From positions 563,253 to 627,252 of the forward strand of contig NW_003314348.1 of the NCBI RefSeq assembly GCF_000143415.4: DNA of 64,000 nucleotides, read 5' to 3'. This stretch comes from Selaginella moellendorffii. Its lineage: Eukaryota > Streptophyta > Lycopodiopsida > Selaginellales > Selaginellaceae. A model generated the notes under the pieces. That model saw only the letters and a program-made list of their open reading frames with translations, was not told where the DNA came from and ran no database searches. This document shows, piece by piece, positions 32,177 through 43,001 of this stretch; position 1 is the stretch's first letter; the number at the start of each line of letters is the position of its first letter. Made by a program: the position numbers and the translations under genes.

Positions 32177-34334
32177 GTTTGCAAAAGTGAGGTCTCAACT
32201 CGGCGTCTCGGGCTCCTCGAGCTGTAAAGTTTCCTATGTTCTTGGGGAAGAACGAGGCTTCGTCGCATAGCCAAAGGAGCCGAATTAAAATTTTGGCACT
32301 GTACAGTATAAGTGAGTCTTTTGCTGTGGTACAGATTGTTGGGACTTTCCATGTACATCATACTAAGGGAAAATTTGTAGGTTTTGTTTGTGTATTATTG
32401 GTTGATGTTTCTGGCTTCTGGAATCTTTTGATTTTCGGTCTGCCCAAAGTTGTAACTTTGATCTTTTGTGGCTTGTTCGATACTGTTGCTTTGATTGAGG
32501 GAAATGTCACAACCACAGCCCTAGATGGCTAGATTCTTCCTGTCAGAGAAAATGGAGGTGGTCAAAAAGCTCCATGGTGATTACTAAAAATATAGTCACC
32601 TATTGTGGGTTTGTTGGATGTTGTTGAGCTACTTGTTGTTGCTTGGATTGATGACACTTTGCAAACCCCACTTAGTGATTGATCAGTAAAAAACACCCAA
32701 ACAAGAGGAAGTGGTGTAAGATCATGCTCTCACCTCTAGAGGCCTACAAAGAAATCCACTCTACACACAACCTATGAGTGGGGATTGTCTCTTTGCCTGG
32801 GAACCTACTTCCTGTTTGTAAGATTTCCATTTGACAATGTCCAAAATGGTCCATTAACAAGCATGACATACATATACTGGTGGGATTTTGTTTATTTTGT
32901 TTCTTGATTTGATTTGACAAGACCTGGGATCCAGGATGATACAGGTGAAAGGCAAACAACAAAGAGAAAAAACAAGCCACCTCTCTTCTCTACTAGCCAG
33001 CCACCACCAGGATAAGCACAAACGTGTGTGTGTGTGTGTGTTGTTGGTCCTCAAGGCTTTCATTGCAAAGCACCACAAGGCTTTCATCACACATACTACT
33101 ACTAGTGAAGCTATATATGGCTACAAACACTGTGGATGTAGTAGCTATACCTCAAGTTTCTTGAACCTTGCTCCCCACATTGGACTCAGGGAAAGCTGCA
33201 TGAAGAAAGAGAAGAGGAAAAAGGAAAAAAGGAGGCAAATTTATCTAAAACATTGTCAATTGTGGTCCAAAGCTCCCTTGCCCTGGCCCTGATTTGCTCC
33301 TAGTTTGAGGAATTCTACCTAGTGCTGTCCAGAAAGAAGGATAAGGATCTGATGGTTGAATTGAGCGGCCAAGCTCTGCCTATGATTCACAAATCATCCA
33401 AAGGCTATCAACCAAGGCTGGTCCTTCCTAGTTCAACTTGAAGTGGAATATTTACGTACGCGTACTTTGGCCTAGAATTGAATGGAGAGTACTGAGACAG
33501 ACCTGGAGTACTACAGACAAACTCCCCCACGTGAACCAACATTGCTAGCTACAAACATTTAGTTCAAGAAGTTCTCTCTCTTTTTTCTTTCAGTTTTTCT
33601 TATCTGTTTCTTTTCTTTTCCTTGTTGCCTTGGTGAAAAATAAAGGATAAAAAAAGTTGTAGAGCACTGAATTGCTTTGCTGTGGTGAGAGAATACAACT
33701 GCAAGGGAGGATGTTTTCATTCCCAAAAGAGCTTTGCTTTTCCACTTTTATCAAAGGCTTCTTTTTCTTCTCTCGCTTCGTTTCTCTCTTTCCTGTATGA
33801 TTACAAGTTGGACCTCAAGTAGAACTGACACTCTCGGGTGAAAGGAATGAAAGCTTTGCGGCTAGCACTGCACAGATCTAGCACAGATCATCCGATGCTT
33901 TTCAGAGGAAAAAAAAATGCAAGTAGCCACAGAGAAAGAAGCCACACGTCTACAACAAAAACTCGCTCACTCACTCACCTATGGTAGTGAATAATCATGG
34001 CACTTACCCGAAGATTCGTAGCGTCTCTTTCCACGTTGAGCTAAAGTACCTTGTCCAAGTGAGTGTCAAATGATTCGATGGCTTGCGCAATAAGCGCGAT
34101 CCCATAAACAGTGAGTGAGTGGTGTCTTGTCGCGCATTTCTTCCACCGTGAAAAGCACTCTATCTGAACGAACAGTTCAAGATCATCAGAACCTCCAGCA
34201 AAAGAATTAAAGCCTCGTCTTTTTCTCGCCTGGGGCCGATCAGCACGATCGTAGAAACGTAAAGCGATGGCGCGCAATCTTCGTTGTTTATACAGGCAAA
34301 TCGGTCAGGAGCACAAAACAAGGAAGAAAAGATT
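32177..34334. other. Intergenic; no gene recognised, (GT)n at 33024-33041
   Basis: About 2.1 kb. It contains a GT dinucleotide run, A/T-rich patches and scattered short frames. I looked for familiar plant microRNA sequences (miR156, 159, 160, 166, 171, 319, 390, 396 and 408) by eye and saw none. It includes the 3' region of the pseudouridine synthase gene at its right end. Confidence 0.45.
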
Positions 34335-36332
34335 TCACTTGAAAACCACTGCACGAACCCGTCTTGTAGGATGCTGTTTACGAACACTCACCACCCTCCT
34401 TACTTCATCCATCATCAATGGCTTGATCTTGTTGGACTCGATGATCGCTTGGACCTCCTTCCGCTCGATCGTAAGTGGGTAATTCTTGGCCGCCACGGCT
34501 GCGCTCTTCTCCTCCTCCTGTAGAACCAGATCTTTGCTGCCACTTGCAGAGCTTGCAAGCGGCAATGGAGCCCGTCCGGTTTCGAGTAGCACTGGATCCC
34601 TCTCAACCACTTGTTTGATTTGGGACTGTGTTAGTTGAATGAACATCCCAGAACTGCAATGCAAGGGACGCAAAACTAAACAAACAAAACAAAAATGCAC
34701 TGCAGTACCTTAGCTTGGAAGGGAGACGCAGTCCACCGACGCGAACTCTTTTGAGAGCATGAACCTGGTGGAACAACCAGTCAGGCAGTTGCAAGAGGAA
34801 TACAGAAGTTCATTTACCTTGAGAAATGCACTCTCTACCAGCTGCCGTACCTCGTGATTTCGTCCTTCCGTAACCTGCGAGTTCCAGCTTAGTCAGAGGA
34901 AAAGCCAGGGAATCCAACTGGACTTACGACAACACGTATTCTATGCCTGCTATCTCCTGGCTCCGACTTTACAAGCTCGACGGAGATTGGGACGCACATA
35001 ACCCCGTCAATCTCTGTTCCACTTGCTATTCTTTTTAGTTGCCTCTTTGTGACACTTTCACTATCCACAGTAACGAGATACCTGCACAACAGCTGTATGA
35101 GCTCTTTTTCATTTTGTAAGATCTTACTCTTTTGTGATACCCGACGATGGATGCGAAACCTTTTGAGCAAATTCACCTGTTTCAGTCGTAAGCATGATAG
35201 ATTCTTCTCAATTCTTTGCTTTCTTACCGTCATTTGTAACGAATATAAGACCAGTTGTGGCAACATCTAAGCGACCGACTGTAAAGAATCTAGGCTTTGT
35301 TAGTCCCGGGTTATTTTTTTCCTGCAAATACAAAGGATTAAACGACAAACTCCGAATCGAAATACACTAACCCATGTCTTAAGGTACTTTTCAAGTAGTA
35401 AGTAGACTGTTTTCTTGTCATCCTTGGCGTCAGAGCAAATGTAGCTACACATGGTATCAAACATTGAGAACTCTAGCATCTGGTGACAATAACAGCTCAC
35501 CCTTTTGGTTTGTACAGAGCGAAAACCATTTTTGGGGGCAGCCTCCGAGGAATTGGCTTCCCGTCAATGTATATAAGATCTTTCAGTGGATCTACATGAG
35601 TCTGTCAGAGCATATGTCACTACCTTCAAAGTCAATCGAAATAAAGAAAAGACAGACCTCGGGTGTCCTGCAAACTTTACCATTCACAACAACCTTGCCA
35701 GCAAATATGATCTCTTCGCAAGCACGCCGCGATGCCACTGCAAGGTAGATAGTTATAAACGTGGCTAGAGAGTGAGGAAAAAAAGCAGAAGAAAAAAAAC
35801 TCTAGTCACCTCCAGCAGCCGCCATAACTTTGCTCAATCTTTCAGCTTTCCGGAATCTCATGTTGAAGAACCTCCTAGCAGCTTTGGAGAACTTTGGCTC
35901 TGGAGTCGGCACCTTTTTCACCTTGGGAGAACGTATATCTTTCTTCTTGAGCTCCTCCTCTTTCTTTGGAACCTTAGCGACAGCTTTCTTCTTTTCCTTC
36001 ACTTCCTTCACGCCAGACCCCGCATTCCCAGCGTCCTCCGCGTCCTTGACGACGATATTCCCGTGAGCGTCCTTGCCTATAATCTTCCCGGAAGTGCTCA
36101 ATGCAATCAATGCTGCCAATCCTTCGAGCGGATTCGCAAAGGGCGTCTGGTAATCCACTGCCGGCGGGGGAGCTTTCGAGCTGCTTACCTCGCTCGTCCC
36201 GCAGCATCGCACCAGAAGCCCCCATCTCTGGCTCCGGGCGCTCCAAATCCCGGTTCTCCGAGCGTGGCACAGCAGCGTAAATCCACGCGAGACAGGAGAA
36301 ACCCTGGACAGCCCTGGAATGGGCAGCATCAT
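34335..36332 (-). CDS. SVR1: Plastid-type RsuA/RluB-family pseudouridine synthase (SVR1-like)
   Basis: Ten exons: 36332-35810, 35737-35658, 35601-35501, 35444-35372, 35321-35228, 35176-35128, 35081-34928, 34874-34818, 34764-34709 and 34653-34335. All junctions keep frame; 501 aa. The N-terminus is Arg/Ser-rich and looks like a transit peptide. A Lys-rich linker leads to an S4 RNA-binding domain (about residues 155-205, RLSKVMAAAG and VVVNGKV). The catalytic domain has FALYKPKG and the signature GRLDVATTGL with the nucleophile Asp278, then EGRNHEVRQL and GGLRLPSKL. The enzyme isomerises uridine to pseudouridine in rRNA. Arabidopsis SVR1 does this in chloroplasts. The C-terminal extension of about 85 residues is charged. 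A possible extra donor near the end (GAA/GTAAGG) makes the last 20 residues uncertain. Start codon 190 bp from that of the divergent kinase gene. Confidence 0.88.
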
Positions 36333-36522
36333 CGCTCCTACCCAGAGTGCATTCTCGAGGAACCCTAAAATGGGTAAACCCTTAAACTAAAACCCTAATT
36401 CTTACAACAAAAGTGCCACATGGCAGCACTACAGAGTGCCACGTGGTATTCCACATTGTCCTAAAAAGCCCTAAATATTCGTCTCCTTCCTCTTCGCGTG
36501 GAGAGGAGGAAACTAGGGGAGC
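36333..36522. promoter_or_regulatory. Bidirectional spacer with telo-box-like motifs
   Basis: 190 bp between the divergent pseudouridine synthase and pfkB kinase starts. AACCCTAA occurs at 36361-36368 and again at 36391-36398, with a related AAACCCTTAA between them. Telo-boxes are common at plant housekeeping and translation-related promoters. Confidence 0.55.
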
Positions 36523-37544
36523 ATGCTAGGGCATTCAATGAACGAAGAGGATGACGGCATCGTGGAGTCCAACGGCTGCGATGGGCCAGGGCTCGCTGGG
36601 CCGATCCTCATTGTGGGGAACTACTGCCACGACACGATCATCACTCGATCCTCGCGCACCGATACCCTGGGCGGATCGGCGGGTTACCTGGTGAATGTCC
36701 TCGACGCTCTTGGCGTGGAATCGGAGGTAATCTCCAAGGTCGGCCCGGATTTCGCCTATCGGTCTAGGGTATCGCATCCGCCAGTGGTCGTCGAGCGATC
36801 GGCGACGACGCACTTCGTGGCGGATTACACAGGCGCCGAGGATGAAGATCGCGTGCTGCGAGCGGTCAAGGTGTGCGATCCAATCGTCTCGTCGGATTTC
36901 GGCAGAGCTCGGCGGAGCCGCTATGGGATCGGCCTGGCGGCGGGCGTCGCCGGCGAGATTCTGCCCGAGGCGCTGGAGAGGATTATCAAGCTGTGCGATC
37001 GGGTGATTGTGGATCTCCAGGCGCTCATCCGGCTCATCGATCCGGTGACGCGAGTGGTGAAATATCGCAAGCTCGAGGACACGGAGTTCTATGGGATGCT
37101 AGACAGGGTTTCTTTCGTCAAGGCGGCCCAGTCCGAGGCCAAGTACATCGATCTGGAGAACGCTCGCCAAAAGACGTGTGTGATCGTCACAAACGGTGAC
37201 AAAGGCAGCACGGTCTACATCAAGAGCAAGGAGTATCACGTCCCGGCGTTTCCAGCGAGCGAGCTCGATCCAACTGGTGCTGGAGATAGTTTCTTGGGTG
37301 GATTCACTGCGGGGCTCTATCGAGGCCTGTCCGTTGAGAAGGCTGTGGTGGTGGGGAATTATTTTGGAGCGCTCGCTGTGTCTCATGTGGGAATTCCTAC
37401 GCTCACGCAGTTCCAAGTCAAGGTAATGCTGTTTCTTTTTCCTCTAGGATCTAGCTTCTCTTCGTTTGATCTTGCCTGAGCTTTTGTTCTTCGGTGTAGG
37501 ATTCAGATAAACTTTTTTCTGGCAACGATTGTAGGCTTGCCTGA
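36523..37544 (+). CDS. MIK: pfkB-family carbohydrate kinase, myo-inositol kinase-like
   Basis: Two exons, 36523-37422 and 37500-37544, giving 314 aa. The ribokinase fold starts with ILIVGNYCHDTII and GGSAGYLVNVLDALG (substrate pocket). The C-terminal ATP/anion-hole signature is DPTGAGDSFLGGF (about residues 249-261), with the catalytic Asp in GAGD. Overall length and motifs agree with plant myo-inositol kinase (Arabidopsis At5g58730 type), which phosphorylates free myo-inositol to Ins3P on the lipid-independent route to phytate. The substrate is inferred from remembered family resemblance, because pfkB enzymes vary widely in substrate. The second exon adds only 14 residues. If the intron is retained the frame ends 19 codons later, so the exact C-terminus is less certain. 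Confidence 0.82.
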
Positions 37545-37935
37545 GCAACCTTTGCTACAGCGGCATAGTACAATTCTTATTTTTTCTTGATCCAGAAGAA
37601 TTCCGGATATACAACAGGCAATAAACATAAGAGAGGGGCTTATGATTCTCGTAAGGTTGCAATGATGTTTGCGATGATCTTTGCTAATCACTGTATGTTG
37701 ACTAAGCCATAGCTCGAAAGAAGGTGAGCGAGAGTAAAGCTTATGCTCGAGTTACACGTGAAGGAAACTTCCATTTTCACTAGATCATACATTCAAGAAA
37801 CAAAACCAAAGACGCACAAAGCACAGGTATGGTATCTGTTACAGATTGACTCATTTCCAGACTCGCAAAGTTTTGTAACTTCGATCGATCGTCGTCAAAG
37901 GTTCTATACTCCTTTTCTTTTTATTTCTTGGGCTC

Positions 37936-38835
37936 CTAGTACTGAGCTTGCTTCGTGATCGGTTTCATAGGTATGGAGCTCCCATTACTGGACTCGATGT
38001 CCACAACTGGCAGATGATCGTAGCCACCACCACTGCTTCTCCTCCTGGCGACTCCACAGTAGAGAAGCGAGCTCACCACCATCGCCACCAGGAGGTGACA
38101 GATAAAAGCCAGGTCCACGAGCGAGAAGGCCCGAGCTCTAGCTTCCTCGAGATCACACTTGGTGCTTCCTCCAACTCCTCGCGGAAGATCCAGCAGCTGG
38201 TGGCAGCCCTCCGGCGTGAAGCTCTTGACGAAGAGCGTCAAGCCTGACTGCACGAGCCACGATCCCTGCAGAAGGATCGACTCGGTCAACACCAGATCGG
38301 CGAGGATGGCAGTGGGTTTCCAGGCCAGCAGTGCCGCTGAGATCGAGCACGCTGCCGCGAGGTTGGAGAGGATGGCATTGCATTTCCCCTCAAGATCCTG
38401 GCCGTGCTGGGACAGAACCATCCACTCGATCCCAAACGCTACCGCGGAGAGGAGGAAGGCTGCCTCGGCGGGGAGTGGAAGCCACAGCGTCGTGTCACTG
38501 ACGAGCAGCACGACGACAAGGAAGAGGAAGCCGAGGAGCATGGCGGCGCGCTGGAAGTCGACGACCCGGGTGTTGGGGGCGCCGATCTGGAGGAGGGCCT
38601 GGAAATCGGTGGAGGCGGCCAGCTCGTAGACGATGGCGATGGGAAGAGCGAGGAGGAGGATGTAGAGCTCGAGGTGCTTGATCCGGCCGCGGAGGCCGGC
38701 GACCGGGTGCCATAGCCTGGCGGAGTAGTCGCGGGGCGACCGAATGTAGGTGGAGATCGCGCGGAGCTGGTGCCAGAAGCCGATGGCGATGAGAAAGATA
38801 CCTGGTAGAGCGTGGGCAGCGAGCGTCCCCCCCAT
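37936..38835 (-). CDS. TMEM45/DUF716 multi-pass membrane protein
   Basis: Single exon, 299 aa. I chose the ATG at 38835 because the family starts with a short M-G-x-x-x-x-H-x-L-P-G segment (here MGGTLAAHALPGIFLIAIG) and the upstream in-frame part lacks similarity. About seven hydrophobic segments span the protein. The ALPGxFxxxxGxWH motif near the start and the EWxxxxxH region (GIEWMVLSQHG) are hallmarks of DUF716/TMEM45. In plants these include virus-response and stress-linked proteins of unclear function. The C-terminal tail is polar and Ser-rich. No introns, unlike most neighbours. The family assignment is good; molecular activity is unknown. Confidence 0.8.
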   Translation of the reverse strand: MGGTLAAHALPGIFLIAIGFWHQLRAISTYIRSPRDYSARLWHPVAGLRGRIKHLELYILLLALPIAIVYELAASTDFQALLQIGAPNTRVVDFQRAAMLLGFLFLVVVLLVSDTTLWLPLPAEAAFLLSAVAFGIEWMVLSQHGQDLEGKCNAILSNLAAACSISAALLAWKPTAILADLVLTESILLQGSWLVQSGLTLFVKSFTPEGCHQLLDLPRGVGGSTKCDLEEARARAFSLVDLAFICHLLVAMVVSSLLYCGVARRRSSGGGYDHLPVVDIESSNGSSIPMKPITKQAQY

Positions 38836-39080
38836 GGCGCCCAGCGTGAAGAGCCCTAGATTAAAACAACGATTAAGAAAATGGACGTTTAAGTGTGACT
38901 GACTAAACTCGATGGGGAGCTTAGCCAAGCCATAGTATAATTTCACGAAACATGACCATTGTCTGAGGAAAACCTTGTATGTGATACGTGTCAGCTGCTC
39001 GCCAAACTCAATGCAACCGATTTTTTATTTGTAGAAAGAGTTTTCTGACAAATGAAAACCATACAGACCCTTTCAACCTT

Positions 39081-39265
39081 TTAACCAAGGAATAAGTCCT
39101 GTGCATTTGCCTTAACAGGGGATATGCTGCCTGCTTTGAGTTCTTTTCACTGAAGAATATATCCTGTATGCCTTAATAGGAGAATTGCTGCATTGAGCTC
39201 TTCTCATTAAAACATCCTACCAATTTTTCTTTCACAAGAGTTGGCTGATTGATTGCAATGAGCTG
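39081..39265 (-). repeat. Partial duplicate of the 3' end of the GDSL gene
   Basis: The words GAATAAGTCCTGTGCATTTG, CATCCTACC, TTTCACAAGAGTTGGC and GCAATGAGCTG match, in order, the GDSL gene 3' UTR and end (about 39449-39580). The segment therefore contains the duplicated 3' UTR and a trace of the final codons. The similarity is broken by indels. Confidence 0.55.
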
Positions 39266-39529
39266 TTTCTGTTCTTTTTATTACATCCAAACATATAACT
39301 TGAATCGATACACCTCAATGTCTATCTCATTCTTGGTGCTGCGAGACCATGTAAACAGTATACGAATGAATCTAGATCATGTACAGTTTTAAACAATACA
39401 TGAATGAATGAAAGCGGCAACAGGTGATTCTGCTTCACACCCAACCCAAGAATAAATCCTGTGCATTTGCCTTAACAACAAGGGATCAATCCTCTTTTCA
39501 TTAATACATCCTACACAGAGCTCTCTCTT

Positions 39530-40874
39530 TCACAGGAGTTGGCCTATTCCCTGGTTGAAAGCAGTATTTGCAATGAGCTGATTCATGGTGCTGGTTGGGT
39601 GAAAGCTGTCCCAGAACACGTACTTGCTGGCATTGCTGCACGTCCCGATTGAATGCTCGTTACAAAGGATGCTGACGGCCAGCCTGCCGATGCCGCAACA
39701 CCCAGTGGTGGTCTGCTCAAACCCTGCAAGTCGATCAAACAATCAGTATCTCTCCAGCGAAGAAGTTGTTCTGATCGATCGATCACCCCTTACGCACCGT
39801 TCTTGGAAGGGTTCTTGATAACGTCCTCGACCAGCGGGTAGATGTCAATGTAGGCGAGCTTGATGTCCTTGAGGCTTGCTCTGATCGATGTCACTGTCGA
39901 GTTGAGCGCCCGATTGAAGAGGCGAGCGTCGCGGTTGGCGAAGTCGACGCAGCTGAGCGATCCTTTCCCGTAGAGGGTGACCTGCGATGGCAGGCATCCC
40001 AGCGGCGCCATGCTCACCACCGCGATCCTGCGAGCACCCAAGCTGTAGAGCGCCTGACGATGCGATGGAGAATGAGAAATCGATATCGACATCGATGGAG
40101 CGAGAGAATTGAAACAAGAGTGGAGGCTACCTTGGTGAATTGGGTGAAGGAGCTGAGGAGCAGCGAGCGAAAGGCGTTCCTGCTATACTTCTCCTGGACG
40201 AGGGGATTGACGTAGTAATTCGCGACGTAATCGTTGCTGCCAGTGCTCAATGTGTAGACCCCCTGCGAGATGATGTTCGTCGCATTCGCCTTCCCGACGA
40301 TCTTGACGAGATTCTGCGTGTAGGATTTGAACCACTGGAGCTGGCCATCCAGACCTGGCACATTCTGCTCTAGGACAAGAACAGCGAAAACAGAGGATTG
40401 ATAAGAAAAACAGAGAACACTGTGCTGTTCTTGGCAAATTTTCGAAAATCACCAGCGTCGCTCCAGTCTCTGACAGGTATCCAGATCCTCCCGTTGCGAA
40501 ATTCACACCCGTGACGATGTTTTGCCCCTTGGCTGAGGGATCTAAGTATGGGAGAGCGAGCGGCAGTCCCAGCAAAGCCGCTGCAAACAACGCACATTTG
40601 CCCGAATCGATCGCTGCAGCATATGAAGAAACAAAGAATCCATCCACTCACCGAGATAATCCGAGGGAGTTCTCCCGTTGCTGAATCGCCCAGTGGGCTG
40701 CTTGGTGTCGAAGTCCCGGCCATAGGGCGGGAAATTGGCCCGGAAGATCGTCTTGAGGTAGTCGTTGTTGCCGGCATCGACGGTGGAATCGCCAAACGTG
40801 AAGGCCGCGGGGATGAGCTGCGCGCGCGAGACCGAGAGCGAGCAGAAAAGGAGAGAAATGGCCAGGGAAATCAT
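39530..40874 (-). CDS. GDSL-type esterase/lipase, secreted
   Basis: Five exons: 40874-40652, 40580-40453, 40367-40131, 40053-39798 and 39723-39530, giving 345 aa. A hydrophobic signal peptide (residues 1-18) is followed by block I FGDSTVDAGNND with the nucleophile Ser30. Block III is GSNDY (Asn162), and block V is WDSFHPT with Asp320 and His323 completing the catalytic triad. All four SGNH landmarks are in place and the length is typical. These secreted serine hydrolases act on acyl esters of cutin, lipids or cell-wall components; the substrate cannot be told from sequence. The start at 40874 was picked because it opens directly on the signal peptide, although the frame is open upstream. Exon 3 uses the second of two tandem AG acceptors. 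Divergent from the WDR89-like gene, 299 bp between start codons. Confidence 0.93.
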
Positions 40875-41173
40875 CGTCCAGGCGCGCGCCTCGATCGAAG
40901 AAGGCAGAGGAAACTCGAATAGGACAGTGGTGATCCCTCCTTCCTCGTCGCCCCTTTGTACTCCACTGGCATCGTTGAGTGGGAGACACCCATTAAAGCT
41001 AGCGGACGGGAGGACAGGCTTTCTACTCTTTGGCGTTGGGATCGTCTCCTTCCTCCTCCTTGAAGGCCTCGGTTCTTTAATGCACCGGAGTGTGAGGTGC
41101 ACGAAGACGGAATATCCCAGATGGCGTGGGATATTCTGTCTACTGGGTTTAGGGTTTTGGCATTCCAGGGCCG

Positions 41174-42704
41174 ATGGAGAGCGCGAGTAATGGCGGAGGC
41201 GCGCGGTACAGCCTCAAGAAGGCGATCCAGGCGAGCTTCGGCGCGCCGGACAATCCGGATTACATCTTCGACATCTCGACCAGGTATAGCGCCCTTGGAT
41301 CTCGCTTTGATCTCCGGGATTTCTTCCAGTGGGGATAGCATGATGGCCGTGTCCCTGTCGACGAATGGGATCAAGCTCTATTCTCCTGTCAAGGACAAGC
41401 TACTTGGGGAATTATCGGGTCACACCAGTACCATTACAGACATTGCCTTTCCTAGTCCTTTGGCGCCCCATAAGTTGTGTTCTTCTTCCACGGATGGAAC
41501 GCTAAGAATTTGGGATACGCGAACGCATAGACAGGTCTGTGTGTATAGTTTTTACTTTCCTTCTAAGATTTTCCCTTTTCCTATCTACAGATAGGCTGTC
41601 TAAAATCTCCATCTCCTAGAGAACTGTGGAGTTTTAGCTTAGGTGGGATGAGTGGAAACTTGATCGCTGCTGGAAGCCAAGCACAGGTACTTCCACTAAA
41701 GACTTAACAGGAACTTTGGAAATACTGCCTCCAGTACTGTGCTGTTTGTGCAGATTATGTTCTGGGACTGGAGAACCAAGAAGCAACTAGGATGCTTAGA
41801 GGAATGCCACACTGAGGACGTCACACAGGTCTGTCTAGCAGAAAGGAGAAAAAGAAAGAGAGCTGGAATTTTTCTGACTGTGCTTGACAGGTACGGTTCC
41901 ATCCAAACAAAATGGACAAGCTTCTTTCTGCATCAGTGGATGGTTTGATGTGCGCGATCGATACGAGTGGAGGCATCAATGACGACGAGGGGCTAGATTC
42001 TGTAAGCTTATTCTTTATTCTCTCGCTAGCTGTGAAATCGCTGGATCACGCAGGTCTTGAGCGTGGGTACTTCAGTTGCGAGGGTAGGATTCTATGGCGA
42101 ATCTAATGAGAAAGTTTGGTGCCTAACTCATACAGAGTCCTTGAGGTAACTAGCACTATCTCGTTACTGGATCTCAAGTCTTGGTCATCCTGTAGCGTTT
42201 GGAACTTCGAAGAGAAGAGACTAGAGGCAGACTTTGGAGACACGAGATCGAGAGCTTCCGCTGCATGGTCACTAACACCTGTAAGTATACTTCTTTCCAC
42301 GATAGATTCGTCTCTCACGGCAGCAAGCATCGACACAGGTTAACTACTTGATCGACTGCCACTACTCCCCGACTCTAGACGGCCTGTGCCTCGTAGCAGG
42401 AACTCTCGGGGGCACGATTGGAATGTTCCCGGTGAACTACACGAAATGCGGTGGTGACACGCACTGCTCCGGGCAGATCGGCCCAGTTTGCTCGGTTCTG
42501 GAAGGAGGTCACACCGCAGTCGTCCGGAGCGTGAAAACTTTCGATCAAAGCGAGCTCTTTTGCTGGTCCGGCGGCGAAGATGGACGGCTTTGCAGCTGGA
42601 GCAAACCGAGCTCGAGCTCCGAGTTTGAGAGCAGTGCTTGGGTTTCGAGCAATCTGGTGCTCAAGAGGGCCAAGCAATCCAACAAGAGACATGTCCCTTA
42701 TTGA
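41174..42704 (+). CDS. WDR89: WD40-repeat protein, WDR89-like
   Basis: Eight exons: 41174-41283, 41330-41534, 41591-41686, 41754-41828, 41891-42001, 42054-42145, 42196-42280 and 42339-42704. All phases agree; 379 aa. A single beta-propeller with WD repeats is visible (LSGHTSTITDIAFP ... GTLRIWDTRT; FWDWRT; VRFHPNKMDKLLSASVDG; GGHTAVVRSVKTF ... SGGEDGRLCSW). Size and repeat spacing match WDR89 of animals and plants. These are scaffold-like proteins without known enzymatic activity, and WDR89 itself is poorly characterised. Introns are 46-67 bp. A telo-box-like TTAGGGTTT (41149-41157) lies 17 bp upstream of the ATG. Confidence 0.87.
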
Positions 42705-43001
42705 TGACGTGTAATGCCAAGTGTGCTACCTTTTAGTGACGTGCCAAGTGTCCGGACCGCCACGTCGTGACTCGTGTCTTAAAGTGTTACACGTCGGCAG
42801 ATATGTCTGACGTGTCGGAGCCGACGGGGGGGATTGCTCCAAAGGCATACATTTTTCCACTGAAAAGCAGATCCATAGTGTTCTTAGGGTTAGGGCGCGT
42901 AGGGAGATAGGGTTTTCGGATGTGAGTCTCTTTCTCGCGATTCCGGGAGGTTTTGATCTGTGTTGATCGGCTTGGCTGCAGATCGATCCATAGCGAGCGC
43001 C

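Noticed and set aside
32700-33700. Possible microRNA or tRNA locus in a long gene-free stretch
   Set aside because: No known miRNA sequence, cloverleaf pattern or long inverted repeat was seen by eye. A folding scan would be needed to say more.
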